DNA of 13,478 nucleotides, from the NCBI GenBank assembly GCA_036939755.1, contig JALLAZ010000605.1:1-13478 (forward strand), in the 5' to 3' direction. Below the pieces are notes generated by a model that saw only the letters and a list, made by a program, of their open reading frames with translations, did no database searches and was not told the origin of the DNA. Source of the DNA: Stephanodiscus triporus (lineage: Eukaryota > Bacillariophyta > Thalassiosirophyceae > Thalassiosirales > Thalassiosiraceae). A program made the translations under genes and the position numbers. Shown here in pieces: positions 1-8,796 of the stretch (position 1 is the stretch's first letter; the number at the start of each line of letters is the position of its first letter).

Positions 1-660
1 CACTTAACTGTAGGACCTATCAATTCTTTTGGTAAGGCTATTTTCCAGTTTGCTGAATCATCGCCTGGTTTGGTGTAACATAAGCCATTCATAACGTCAT
101 TAAACCATTTTTTGACTATCACTCAGGGTGCTTTATAGTTATAGCAGACTGTTGTAATTCATGATCCAACTTTTGTTTTTCCTTGATATTTTCGATATCT
201 AAAGGATTATCTTCCAACATATCTTCTGGTAAGTTGAGGTAACAATGATCATCAGATTTTTCTAAACAAGGGTGATGATGCAAATGGCAATGATTGTTTC
301 GACGCGCCAACAACCAATGATGGTGATCTTGATCATATATTTTTTGTTTTTCCACATGAAATTTCGACGTGGCTTCCATCAGATTATGCCGGTGATGATC
401 ATTTATAATTTTTGCTTTTTTCCAAGTCCTTTTTTTCCAATTCCTCTTGACTTTATTGGAAGAAAGACATGGCATATTCAAAAGGCAATTAAATCTGCGT
501 TGTCATCATAGAAAGAGTAATAAGCCGAGTCACTGACTATGGCTTCCTTCCCCACTAAGCCAGGAGAGTCTTCCTGACGCGAAAGGCGAGAAAATGTATC
601 GGCAATCACATTACGGGGACCTGCAATAATGTAAAACCAATCAAATTCCAAATATTGCGT
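1..660 (-). mobile_element. Decayed Ty3/gypsy-type retrotransposon, pol remnant
   Basis: Three successive pieces of a gypsy-like pol polyprotein can be read on the minus strand, each in a different frame. From 660 down to the TGA at 480-478 the translation carries the end of the RNase H domain, with FYIIAGPRNVIADTFSRLSR matching the family pattern (Y-I-x-G-x-x-N-x-x-A-D-x-x-S-R-L). From about 481 to 119 another frame gives a histidine-rich spacer ending in CYLNLPEDM...NPLDIENIKEKQ, as seen between RNase H and integrase. From 122 to the window edge a third frame gives WKIALPKELIGPTVK, the stretch before the integrase zinc-binding histidines. A TAG at 663-661 lies just upstream of the RNase H piece. 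The element is therefore inactive here. Integrase and any LTR would lie left of the window. Recognition rests on motif memory, not on a search. It could also be read as a Ty3/gypsy-related fragment of another clade. Confidence 0.75.
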
Positions 661-1274
661 CTACTGGATTTTTTCCAAATTGCCAGTGCAGGTGTCGGGT
701 TCTACGAAAAACGCCGCCTGTGGACAGAGAGGCCCTACCTAAGCCTTTTTTGGGAGGCGGTGGGGGTTACGATTGGTTGAAGACGGGAATGGGATCAGGT
801 TGAACTTCTCTAGGAAAGTTTCAGAAGTGGACGTATTTTACGATAAGCTTCGTGGTGTCTTGTCATTGATATATTGCTCCCGAGTTACTTCTTCGTATTT
901 TGCGCGACTCCTTTCGATATCTCTCTACTTGCGATTCAGCTTGGAGTTTTGAGATGAGAGCGACAAGGGAGTTTGGGTACGACAACTAAACTGACCTCAG
1001 CTGGTCTTAAAAGGAACGAAGCCGTGCAGGAAAGATGTCCGATCCAGTACCGGGTTGAGGAAAATTGTCCGTCGATACCTACTCCCGTGTTGCTTTCGGG
1101 AAATCTGATTGACACCACCATCGGGTTTTTGTGCACTGTTCCTTCATCCTCAATGCACAGCTACCTCTTTGACTCGCCGTCCCTGAAATGTGCCAGAAAA
1201 AATTTCCCTCGACCAAACCACAATTCATACTATTCATTCCTCTCGCAGTTGCACGAACAAAACAGAATAACAGA
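661..1274. other. Intergenic stretch upstream of the ankyrin gene
   Basis: No convincing coding sequence is seen. The short open frames on both strands here lack recognisable motifs and overlap one another. The part left of about 900 may be further decayed transposon sequence, but I could not recognise it. The right part should hold the promoter and 5' untranslated region of the ankyrin-repeat gene. An in-frame ATG at 1188 would extend that protein by 29 residues. Confidence 0.4.
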
Positions 1275-1967
1275 ATGCAGATCATGAGCAGCCCTCGAGA
1301 ACTTTTGCCTCTCTCACACCCTAGCCCTAGCAAGGATACTTTGCTCTCCTTTGTATCCGGACTTCTGAACGTGATCGACAGTAGGGATTGGGCAACATTC
1401 AAACGTGTCGCACTCAAACAACCCTCATCCTTTCAATCATTGGCCAACATCATCGCCAGCTGCAAGGATTACAACGGCGTCACTTTCTTACACGCGGCGG
1501 TGCGAAACAATCCTCCTCTCGAGATAATCGCCGAAATCATCCAGATATGCCCCGACTCGCCCCGGGCACGCGATTGCCTCAACCGAACGCCGCTCCACGT
1601 CGCGGCCGGTACCAACGCATCGGTTGCAGTGATGCAAACCCTTATCAGATCCTATCCCGAGGCATGCAACATTCAAGATGAGGACGGCCGCACACCACTC
1701 CACTTCGCGTGTGATTCCGAATGTCTTCTGTTCGAGGGCGACGAAGGACGAAGAGGCCCTCCAGCCTTCGAGGTTGTGCGCGCGCTGCTGTCGGGTTCCG
1801 TCGAGGCGGCCTCGATGGAGGACGAGGATTGTACCAGTCCTCTAGAATACGCCATTATTAGCAACGCAGACGTGAAGGTAGTCAAGATATTACAACAGGC
1901 GGCACAGTTACACATGAGGAGGTTGCAGGCCCAGGCGGGCCAAAGCGAAAAGCTACGAATTACATAA
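1275..1967 (+). CDS. Ankyrin-repeat protein
   Basis: A 230-residue protein with degenerate ankyrin repeats. After a non-repeat N-terminal helix region (DWATFKRVAL at about 39-47), repeats begin near residues 68 (GVTFLHAAVRNNPP), 103 (NRTPLHVAAGTNAS), 138 (GRTPLHFACDSEC) and 187 (TSPLEYAIISNADV). The TPLH and HxA(A/C) signatures are plain in the middle two. A loop of about 20 residues rich in charge and proline (LFEGDEGRRGPPA) interrupts the third repeat. Ankyrin repeats bind partner proteins, so no enzymatic role is implied and the partner is unknown. I chose the ATG at 1275, which has A at -3 and is followed nine bases later by a second in-frame ATG at 1284. The upstream in-frame ATG at 1188 would add a tail containing QFILFIPLAVA, which could act as a signal anchor if it is really translated. 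No intron is needed. Its neighbour downstream is convergent. Confidence 0.8.
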   Translation: MQIMSSPRELLPLSHPSPSKDTLLSFVSGLLNVIDSRDWATFKRVALKQPSSFQSLANIIASCKDYNGVTFLHAAVRNNPPLEIIAEIIQICPDSPRARDCLNRTPLHVAAGTNASVAVMQTLIRSYPEACNIQDEDGRTPLHFACDSECLLFEGDEGRRGPPAFEVVRALLSGSVEAASMEDEDCTSPLEYAIISNADVKVVKILQQAAQLHMRRLQAQAGQSEKLRIT

Positions 1968-2424
1968 CTGTAAATATTTTTAAGACCAAACGAATTGCCA
2001 AAGTATTGAAACAACTGTCTGTGTTATCTTTACGTAATTAACGCATGAACATGTGTGATGATAATATCATCGATAGAAATCTGCTCTCTCTCTCTAGAGA
2101 AGACTAATACTCTTACATAGAAGCTGCCGTAGTATTTTAGCCTCATCCTTATTGAATCGTACACGTAAAATTGTCGGTCCTTGAAAGCCAAGAGGGGGAA
2201 AACATTCGGACGGTTAACACAACTAAGATGATGCCTAATCGGTAGATGAGGTTTATGTCAAATGGTAGTGCATCGCATTCACCCTCGTGGAATGGCTAAT
2301 GGCTGCGGGCATGGGCAACAGTCCTCTAATGTGAAAATAGAAAGTTGTGCTGGGACTTCAATACTACTCATATTTATCTAGAGAGAGAGAGAGAGAGAGA
2401 TGAGAGATCTCCATGTTACTCCTA
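1968..2424. other. Convergent intergenic region
   Basis: This gap lies between the stop codons of two genes that point toward each other. It should hold both 3' untranslated regions. I see no open frame with recognisable motifs and no RNA gene. The only structure is the inverted pair of CT/AG microsatellites listed separately. Confidence 0.5.
2084..2400. repeat. CT and AG microsatellites in inverted orientation
   Basis: A CT tract at 2084-2095 followed by AGAGA faces an AG tract at 2380-2400 preceded by TCT. The 14 bases at 2085-2098 are the exact reverse complement of 2377-2390, so both ends share a TCTAGA core. About 280 bases of non-repetitive sequence lie between them. The pair could form a stem, or could be two simple repeats that arose independently. 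No target-site duplication was seen, so I do not call it a transposon. Confidence 0.5.
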
Positions 2425-4556
2425 TCATCGTCGCTGAATCGGCCAATCTGCCCGTGCAGATACACGTCCTAGCATGGACCGTAACGGAGGCCGCCAACCT
2501 TGCTTGGTCAGCTCGCGCAAAAACTGGGGAAAGATCTCGTTGGCCTCCGTGCCAGCTCCACGGAGCTCAGCTATGCAATCCCTCGATCGAAGGGCCGAGG
2601 AGGCATCATTTACAATGCGATTCGAGGAATGCGTCACTCCCATTACCTTCTTGACCAACTTCTTCCTCAGAATGACGAGTGCAAGAGCACTTTTGAGTAT
2701 GTCGAGGTTGTTCGCATCAGCGTGCAGGACGATGTGGCACTGTTCCTGCGGATCGATTCCCCCATACATGCTGCGACTACCCTTGCGTGCTTCTTTTCTC
2801 CTTCTCATCCATTGCCGTGCCCGAGAGCTCAATCCCCGTGCGTTCTTGACATCCTGGCCCACGACGAGGAAGTACTTCTCGCCCCGAAAGACGTCGTTTA
2901 TGAGCATGTCCAGTTCCTCTGGATCCAATAGCGTCCTCCCAGGGGAACCGAATGCGATGGCTCGCCGCGCGAGGTGGTCCGGGGGCAGGAATATTTTTTC
3001 CTTCGCCGCGATTTGCCTCGGCGTCGGAATGCGGCCGGTGAATTTGTATCGCTGCTGCTCCAAGGGTATATCGTCCGCGCGTTGAATCTCTTCTCCGTCT
3101 AACATTAAATCGCCCAGAACCGTGTACATTCGTTCGAAGTTGAAGGTTTTGTATTCCACCGATCGCATCTCGTGATACATGCAGAAAATCTCTGCGATCT
3201 GCAGAATGACCCAGATGGCGAAAACATTTTGGACGGACACGCCCACCGCTCCTATAACCGCAAGGTTGCACGAAGAATGGCGTTTCATTTCGGATCAGAC
3301 ATGCATGATAAACACGATAGGATGGCGGTAAAAGACACGCTTCCTCTTTACTCACTCGACAGGCAAATTCCACTGACTATGCCTAGCAGGTCCACCACGG
3401 CGATTTGAGCCTCTCCCTTCGCTGTGATATCCCCGATGTTCTCCACGCCCCCGCTCCCTCTCCTGCCATTCCCGGAGGTACCGATGGCGGCGGCGCCACC
3501 GTTGGCCCCTCCGGAAGGAGCGGCGACGCCGCCCGGCGACGGCGACGACTCGTTGTCGATCCTTCGGAAGCTGTTGTATATCGCGTTCCTCGTGGCCGAG
3601 CTCGTGAGCATGCTCATCTGCTTGCAGCTGTTGGCGAGCATGGCCAGGACGAGGAAGTACTGCGGGTGGAGGTAGGTGCTCACCTCGAGGCCGTTCCCGA
3701 GGGCGTATATCAGCGACGCGCGGAACCTCCACCGCTTGGCGTCCGGGTCGAACTTACGCCCCATCCTCGACGCCCAGGCCATGCGCACCACCTTCCCGAG
3801 CGTGTCCTTGAGGACCCAATTCGTGGCCGCGGCCGCGCCGAGCGTCGCCGCTCCTCCACCCCCCGCCGCGGCGGCGGAGGATGCGACGCGGCCCTGCTGC
3901 ATCCCCCGCAAACCCATCAGCAGGCTCTGCGTCCCGATGACGTGCACGTTGGCGTTCACGAATCGCTGCAGTATCCGCCACCGGACGTAGCTGTAGTAGG
4001 ATTGCGACACCCCCTCCGGCACGAACGCCGAGTGCAGGAATCGTCCCCACTTATGGATGAAGACGTCGTGGTCTCGTTCGTTGTTGGTCGTCGTGGAGGC
4101 GGCGACGAGGACGCCGTACGACGACGACGACGACGACGACGATTCCGCGTCGGCGATATCTAGATATCGACCGGTCGCGGCGTCGTATATCAACTGAGAA
4201 CGTCGATCGTAGCGCACGTCCACGCTGTAGAGTTCGGTCGGCGCGGTCTTGGTTTCCGTCGTGGCCCTAGCCGTTTGGGGTATTACTCGACCATCGCTGT
4301 CCAGCTCCGACGAGGGGGACGTCGTCGCCGACGACGACGACGACGACGACGACAGGACGATATCTGACGACCGTCGATGGCGGACCGTCATCGAACTGGG
4401 GCGAATTTCGAGGATTCGACCGCCTCCGCCGGTCTTGCGCCTACCGACGAAGTTCGTTTTGCCGCCCGTACCGGATAGCGCGTGGGCCAAGCCCCCGCCG
4501 CCGTCGCGGTCGCAGGCGATTGGCAGTGCCAGGATTGCCATCCATTTGGCACTCAT
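2425..4556 (-). CDS. RUS/DUF647 family protein (root UVB sensitive-like)
   Basis: Two exons, 4556-3356 and 3251-2425, join across a GT-AG intron to give 675 residues. The DUF647 core starts near residue 177 with FVPEGVSQSYYSYVRWRIL, continues with THE TATNWVLKD type segment (AAATNWVLKDTLGKVVRMAW), DADAKRWR-like FDPDAKRWRF, and GNGLEVSTYLHPQ, and runs over the splice site (DLLGIVSGICLS into RAVGVSVQNVFAIW). The C-terminal part has the expected GEKYFLVV and FLREL...GW elements. RUS proteins occur from plants and algae to animals (RUSF1). In Arabidopsis RUS1/RUS2 act in seedling development and auxin transport, but the biochemical activity is unresolved. The N-terminal 170 residues are low complexity, with two eight-serine runs; an Ala/Gly insert and a Gly/Ser/Pro insert interrupt the core. 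The start ATG at 4556 has A at -3. Its first 15 residues are mildly hydrophobic, so organelle targeting is possible but unproven. The coding strand of exon 1 is far richer in GC than its neighbours. Confidence 0.87.
3252..3355 (-). other. Intron of the RUS/DUF647 gene (104 bases)
   Basis: The donor reads A|GTGAGTAAAG and the acceptor GCGGTTATAG|GA on the minus strand. Splicing completes an AGA arginine codon and joins the DUF647 helix ending GICLS to RAVGVSVQNV in frame. Without splicing the first exon hits TAA at 3350-3348, six codon positions into otherwise meaningless sequence. Confidence 0.85.
4119..4142 (-). repeat. TCG trinucleotide run encoding eight serines
   Basis: Uninterrupted TCG codons on the coding strand (CGA/GAC repeat on the plus strand) encode serines at about residues 139-146 of the RUS-like protein. 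It is an in-frame coding microsatellite, so its length may differ between alleles without breaking the frame. Confidence 0.85.
4329..4352 (-). repeat. Second TCG trinucleotide run encoding eight serines
   Basis: The same eight-codon TCG run occurs a second time, encoding serines at about residues 69-76 of the RUS-like protein, within its unconserved N-terminal region. Confidence 0.85.
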
Positions 4557-5300
4557 ATTTCCTGGTTTAGAGTAAAAGTTACAGCATGGCTAGATGTATA
4601 ACACCCATTAGTTGAGGCTGCGAGGGATCCCCTCTACCCTCTACCATACTCTCGTCGTTGTCAAAGCTGGGGAGAGTGTTATTGATGGCCGGCCGGCTAC
4701 GTACTGACCGCGCCATCTCACATCACACACAAGGTTCACTTAGCGAGCAGAAACTGCGGGAACAGTTGTTGTCGTCTGTCCTCCCCTCTGAGCACCACAA
4801 AAAGAAACTCTCTCTGCTCCCGACTCTTACCACAACATATCTACCTATCATCTCTCTCCTCTCCTCGCCGCCGCCTGTCGGCTCCAACGCGGGCCAGTAA
4901 TTCATCGCAACACGTATCGTATGGTCAATCAGCAACCTTTGCAAGGACATACCATACCATGACTGATTCTGCCTCTTCCTAACTCCCGGTTAGGAAAGAT
5001 CGCGCATACGCGGCGTTGCACGGGAGGGGGCGACATTAGAGAGCTCAGCTCGGCGCCATATCTCTATCAAAGGTCAGTAGTGCACTGAGAGAAATTGAGA
5101 TAGATTGTTGGACAATTCAAGAAGTAGATAGGGGCAACTGTTTCCCAGAACTCGCCACTCATTCTACATTTTTCTATGTTTTACTGAACACGCTGTATAT
5201 TTGCCCCCCTCGACCTTCCGCCCAAAACAAAAAACAAACAACATGATCTCTTCGGCCCCGCGCGCAGTCCTCTACAAAAAGCTTACACTATCCATAAATC
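4557..5300. promoter_or_regulatory. Shared upstream region of two divergent genes
   Basis: The RUS-like gene reads left and the NOL11-like gene reads right from this gap of about 745 bases, so it must hold both 5' untranslated regions and promoters. The open frames inside it have no recognisable motifs. An ATG at 5241-5243 lies upstream of the chosen start of the right-hand gene, in another frame, and its frame stays open to 5512. No clear TATA box or other core element could be assigned. Confidence 0.4.
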
Positions 5301-8300
5301 ATGCTAACAACTTGGAAGCAAAGTCGTACCTCCCTCGAGTATCCTCTGACTGCCAGCGACCACGGTGGTGGAGAATCTTCGAGGAAGAAGAAACAATCTC
5401 GAAGGTCACGAAACGACGAAGAAGCGGCGACGTCACACGCCGCCCCAGATGCTGCCTTCGGCGCACATTTCGTCCACCTGCTGGCACGGACCAGTATTCT
5501 TCATCAAGATAGACCCGATTCGGCGGTCGGCGGCAAACAGCACAAAAGGAGGAAATTCAACAATGACGGCAGAAGCGCCATAACGGATACAGAACCGATC
5601 CTTTGCATCACTTCCCCCCATCGCGTCGTGTTCATGGACAGGGGAGGAGAGAGCGGTACGTCTTCTCCTGGTGGCAACTTGATCGAAAGCAAAACGAGGA
5701 ATTACGTCGCTCGACCGGGGACTAGCTCCCGCTTCTCTCTGCGGGGTGGCGCCGTCGGTCAGCAAAAAACGGCCGGCGCTACCGATGGCACATTCGCGGG
5801 CGTATACCCTCCAGGAGCGCAGTACGACCCGGCGGCCGACCTCATCTACGCTATTCGCAATGGAGGAGCAGATGTCGCAATCTGGACCGCCGCGCCTTCC
5901 TCTACCCTACCAGGGCCGGACGATTACGCCGTGGACGGCGAGGGCATCGGCGACGTTACCAACGGGAAACAACTGCACGCGAAGAAGCGCAAACCGCACC
6001 AGCAACGAGATACCGTCACTTCGGCGGACGCGCTCGTCTCTGTTCGACTGCGAATTCCCGGGGGAAAGAATGCCGCGACTCTTACACCGTTTACCATACC
6101 GACCTCGTCGTCGAAGGGGATGGCGCCGCCAGCCGCTGTCGGGGCCGCAGGTTGCTGTGAAGATGGATCTATTTGGGTAGCCATTCGCTTTCGTTCAAAT
6201 GAAAATTGGGGTACGTTTCAAATCCTGATAGTTGAAAGGTCGTCGAACGATGAAATGGAAGCCAACGGCGCCAGATCCGATATGAAATCGACCAAGAGGC
6301 GAAAAGCAGCAGCTGATGTGAATGACGAACATGAGAAGAACGGGTGGAGGATTTTAGACTCGTGCGCTACAGGTACAATGGACAATGCATCTGTCCTTTT
6401 GACTATTCAGTCAATGATGTTGTCAAGGGATAAGGCAGAGGTGTCCTTTCGAACTCATCAAGTACGCATCAACAATAACGATAATGAAGAACAACACGCA
6501 TCTGTTCACATTGAAAGATTTGCGAAGCAGAACATCTTGCAGCTTGAGACATCTGAAAGTGACGTTGCCATCAAGTTATATGCAGATTCACTATTGATTG
6601 TTCATAGGAAGAAAAACGGTAGATGGATGTTCACCTCTGTCAACCTCTCTGGGTCGGATGGTGCACTGATTGATTCAACAAGAACGTTTCCTCTTCCATT
6701 AGATCAAATGGAATGCGCAACCGTTTTTTCTTTCGGTAGAGTGGGTAAGGACATTATTGCCATCTTGATCAAATGCCGGGGCAATTGCCCAGAAGCTTTT
6801 TTAATGTCGTTGAGAGTTATCGATTTTCGAAGGAAAGCTGAGCTTTCTTCGGTCAGCTGGGTTGAAGGAGATGTCTCTATGATTGATGACACTAGTTCAA
6901 TCAAGGACAGTCGAATGACTAAAATGCTTCATGACAAACCATGCCGTGCTATGATTACAAATGAGTTGGATGGATCGATTGCACTTTTAACATCATCGAA
7001 AGGAGGATCATTGGTCATTGTGTCTTCCAAAGTGCAACTTAGCTCCTCGACCCCTCAAAGCGCACCAATGGCTTCAACTTTTGTCTCACTTGCGTCGGCA
7101 CTAAGACTCGTGGCAACATCATTATCTCCTCCAGGTGAGGCAAGAGCACTCACACTGATGGCCGGGTTAAACTCCAACCTCTCGAAGATATCTAGTGGAG
7201 CTGATGTTTTCCCTAACCAAAATGTGGTTTATGATGCCACTGATATATTTGTGGCTAGTGAATTACTGGTCTCTTCCGCAAAGCAGTTGATTAAGCATGC
7301 AGAGAGCAGTGCGCGTAATAGATTGCTTACAAATGGAAACAGCAAAAAAGTATCCAATGCTAGCGACGAGACAAATGCTCATTCGATAAGTTGGAAGCAA
7401 GTCTATCAAGACAGTTGCACGCTGATAACGAAAATAAAAGGAGAGAAGCACAATCACAGCAAGAGGATGGTTAATGGCATCAAACGCGGTGTATCTACTG
7501 TCAAAACATTGCCGGTAACAACTTATGACATACCGAAAGGCTTTGTTGAAATGGCGTTCAAGGAAACCGCTGCCGTACTTCTCTCGCTTCATGGAGCAAC
7601 GGCACCAGCAAATAATCAGAGTGAGTTCCGGGGGGTAAGCCAAGAGGCCGCTTGTGTTCTAGTAGACGTATTGCAAACAAATCATATTTCGGCACGTGCA
7701 GATTATGGATTAAGATCATTGCATCGTGAACATGTCTTCCTGTCGATATTGCGCGCTTGCCCATCAGTCTCTTTGACTGATGCTGGGTCTAAAACTGTCG
7801 GAAAGTTGCACGTCCTAGATGCAATGTTGAAGCATGTGCTAGACGTCCCAGAAAGTGCACTTGTGTCCATTCTCAGGCTGCTGATCAGAAATGCGAGCGT
7901 TGATGATGCCGTTACTTACTATGCAACTGCCCCGGAGACATCCAAACGAGGAATAGTGCTTTCAAACCGATACAAAGCTATGTCAGATACTCAAGAGGAC
8001 GAGCGGAACCACATTGGCGCTAAGCTGCTATCTGAAGCTGTTCTCGATTTTACGTCAAAGGTTGTGACGTACTCCAGCTGCAATCACTCTTTCTTGACCA
8101 AGGCAATGCGAGACAGCATCAATACCAGCGGCGAAGTGGAGACCCTTTTACTTACACTATCAAAACTACTCAGGGTAGGGGGCACTCGTGAATTGCAGGA
8201 AGAAGTTAACGATTCGTCAAAGCAGGTCAATCTTTCTTTGGGAACAATCCAGTGGATAACCGCTCTCACAGATGCTCACATGGGCACCATACTGACAATC

Positions 8301-8513
8301 ACAAACAATGGGGGACTGGTCATTGATAGGATACAGCGTGCAGTTCGTTCTGCTATGGCTCAGTCTGAGTTTGCAAGTGAGCTACGAAAAATATTAGATC
8401 ATGTCATTACTGGGGGAGATTCGATGAACTTCGAGGCAAAGTATGTCGATCACAACTCGAGCCCAACAGACACAGCAATAATGCCTTATACCGTAGAGAG
8501 GCTTGCTTTCTAA
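5301..8513 (+). CDS. NOL11-like small-subunit processome protein (probable)
   Basis: A single uninterrupted frame of 1070 residues. The N-terminal 90 residues are low complexity and basic, with clusters resembling nuclear signals (SSRKKKQSRRSR at 26-37, KQHKRRKF at 79-86, and others near 228 and 328). From about residue 95 short beta-rich segments follow (ILCITSPHRVVFM, GAQYDPAADLIYAIRNGG, CEDGSIWVAIRF), consistent with a divergent propeller. The last 400 residues look helical. Near the C-terminus LDVPESALVSILRLLIR, then IQWITALTDAHMGTIL at about 983-998, an EFASELRKI helix and the final YTVERLAF follow the order I recall for NOL11 (PxSxPES-type helix, W-I-x-x-L-x-D-A-x segment, YSELNKI helix, terminal Y-x-x-E-x-L-x-F). 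NOL11 acts in the nucleolus in pre-18S rRNA processing and rDNA transcription. Human NOL11 is about 720 residues, so this one is longer by its low-complexity tail and inserts. The start ATG has A at -3. GC content falls visibly after about 6180. Confidence 0.6.
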   Translation: MLTTWKQSRTSLEYPLTASDHGGGESSRKKKQSRRSRNDEEAATSHAAPDAAFGAHFVHLLARTSILHQDRPDSAVGGKQHKRRKFNNDGRSAITDTEPILCITSPHRVVFMDRGGESGTSSPGGNLIESKTRNYVARPGTSSRFSLRGGAVGQQKTAGATDGTFAGVYPPGAQYDPAADLIYAIRNGGADVAIWTAAPSSTLPGPDDYAVDGEGIGDVTNGKQLHAKKRKPHQQRDTVTSADALVSVRLRIPGGKNAATLTPFTIPTSSSKGMAPPAAVGAAGCCEDGSIWVAIRFRSNENWGTFQILIVERSSNDEMEANGARSDMKSTKRRKAAADVNDEHEKNGWRILDSCATGTMDNASVLLTIQSMMLSRDKAEVSFRTHQVRINNNDNEEQHASVHIERFAKQNILQLETSESDVAIKLYADSLLIVHRKKNGRWMFTSVNLSGSDGALIDSTRTFPLPLDQMECATVFSFGRVGKDIIAILIKCRGNCPEAFLMSLRVIDFRRKAELSSVSWVEGDVSMIDDTSSIKDSRMTKMLHDKPCRAMITNELDGSIALLTSSKGGSLVIVSSKVQLSSSTPQSAPMASTFVSLASALRLVATSLSPPGEARALTLMAGLNSNLSKISSGADVFPNQNVVYDATDIFVASELLVSSAKQLIKHAESSARNRLLTNGNSKKVSNASDETNAHSISWKQVYQDSCTLITKIKGEKHNHSKRMVNGIKRGVSTVKTLPVTTYDIPKGFVEMAFKETAAVLLSLHGATAPANNQSEFRGVSQEAACVLVDVLQTNHISARADYGLRSLHREHVFLSILRACPSVSLTDAGSKTVGKLHVLDAMLKHVLDVPESALVSILRLLIRNASVDDAVTYYATAPETSKRGIVLSNRYKAMSDTQEDERNHIGAKLLSEAVLDFTSKVVTYSSCNHSFLTKAMRDSINTSGEVETLLLTLSKLLRVGGTRELQEEVNDSSKQVNLSLGTIQWITALTDAHMGTILTITNNGGLVIDRIQRAVRSAMAQSEFASELRKILDHVITGGDSMNFEAKYVDHNSSPTDTAIMPYTVERLAF

Positions 8514-8796
8514 CTACTCCCACCTTAACGTTGTCTAATCCTAAGCATACTGCTACACTTTGATTTCATTATAAATAAATTCCTCAACTCAAAAGGCGCA
8601 CTATTAAATGGACCACACTCGAATGGTGAATCGGCAGTTTTCTCACAATTAGTTGGCATTACAGTGGCGTGCCTTGACGCCCCCGTGCCCAGATAGAGTC
8701 GTGACCAAATAAAGGAAACAACATAATATCATGCACTTGAGTATCCATCATGGCACCTCCACCCTGGACGTCGTTTCGACGACTTAATTACAACAC

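Noticed and set aside
3405..4163. Plus-strand open frame of 252 residues, very rich in arginine
   Set aside because: It is the shadow of the GC-rich RUS-like exon on the other strand; composition explains the arginine and there are no motifs.
5201..5512. Plus-strand frame of 103 residues as an independent gene
   Set aside because: It overlaps the start of the large gene in another frame and has no recognisable domain; kept only as a possible upstream reading frame.
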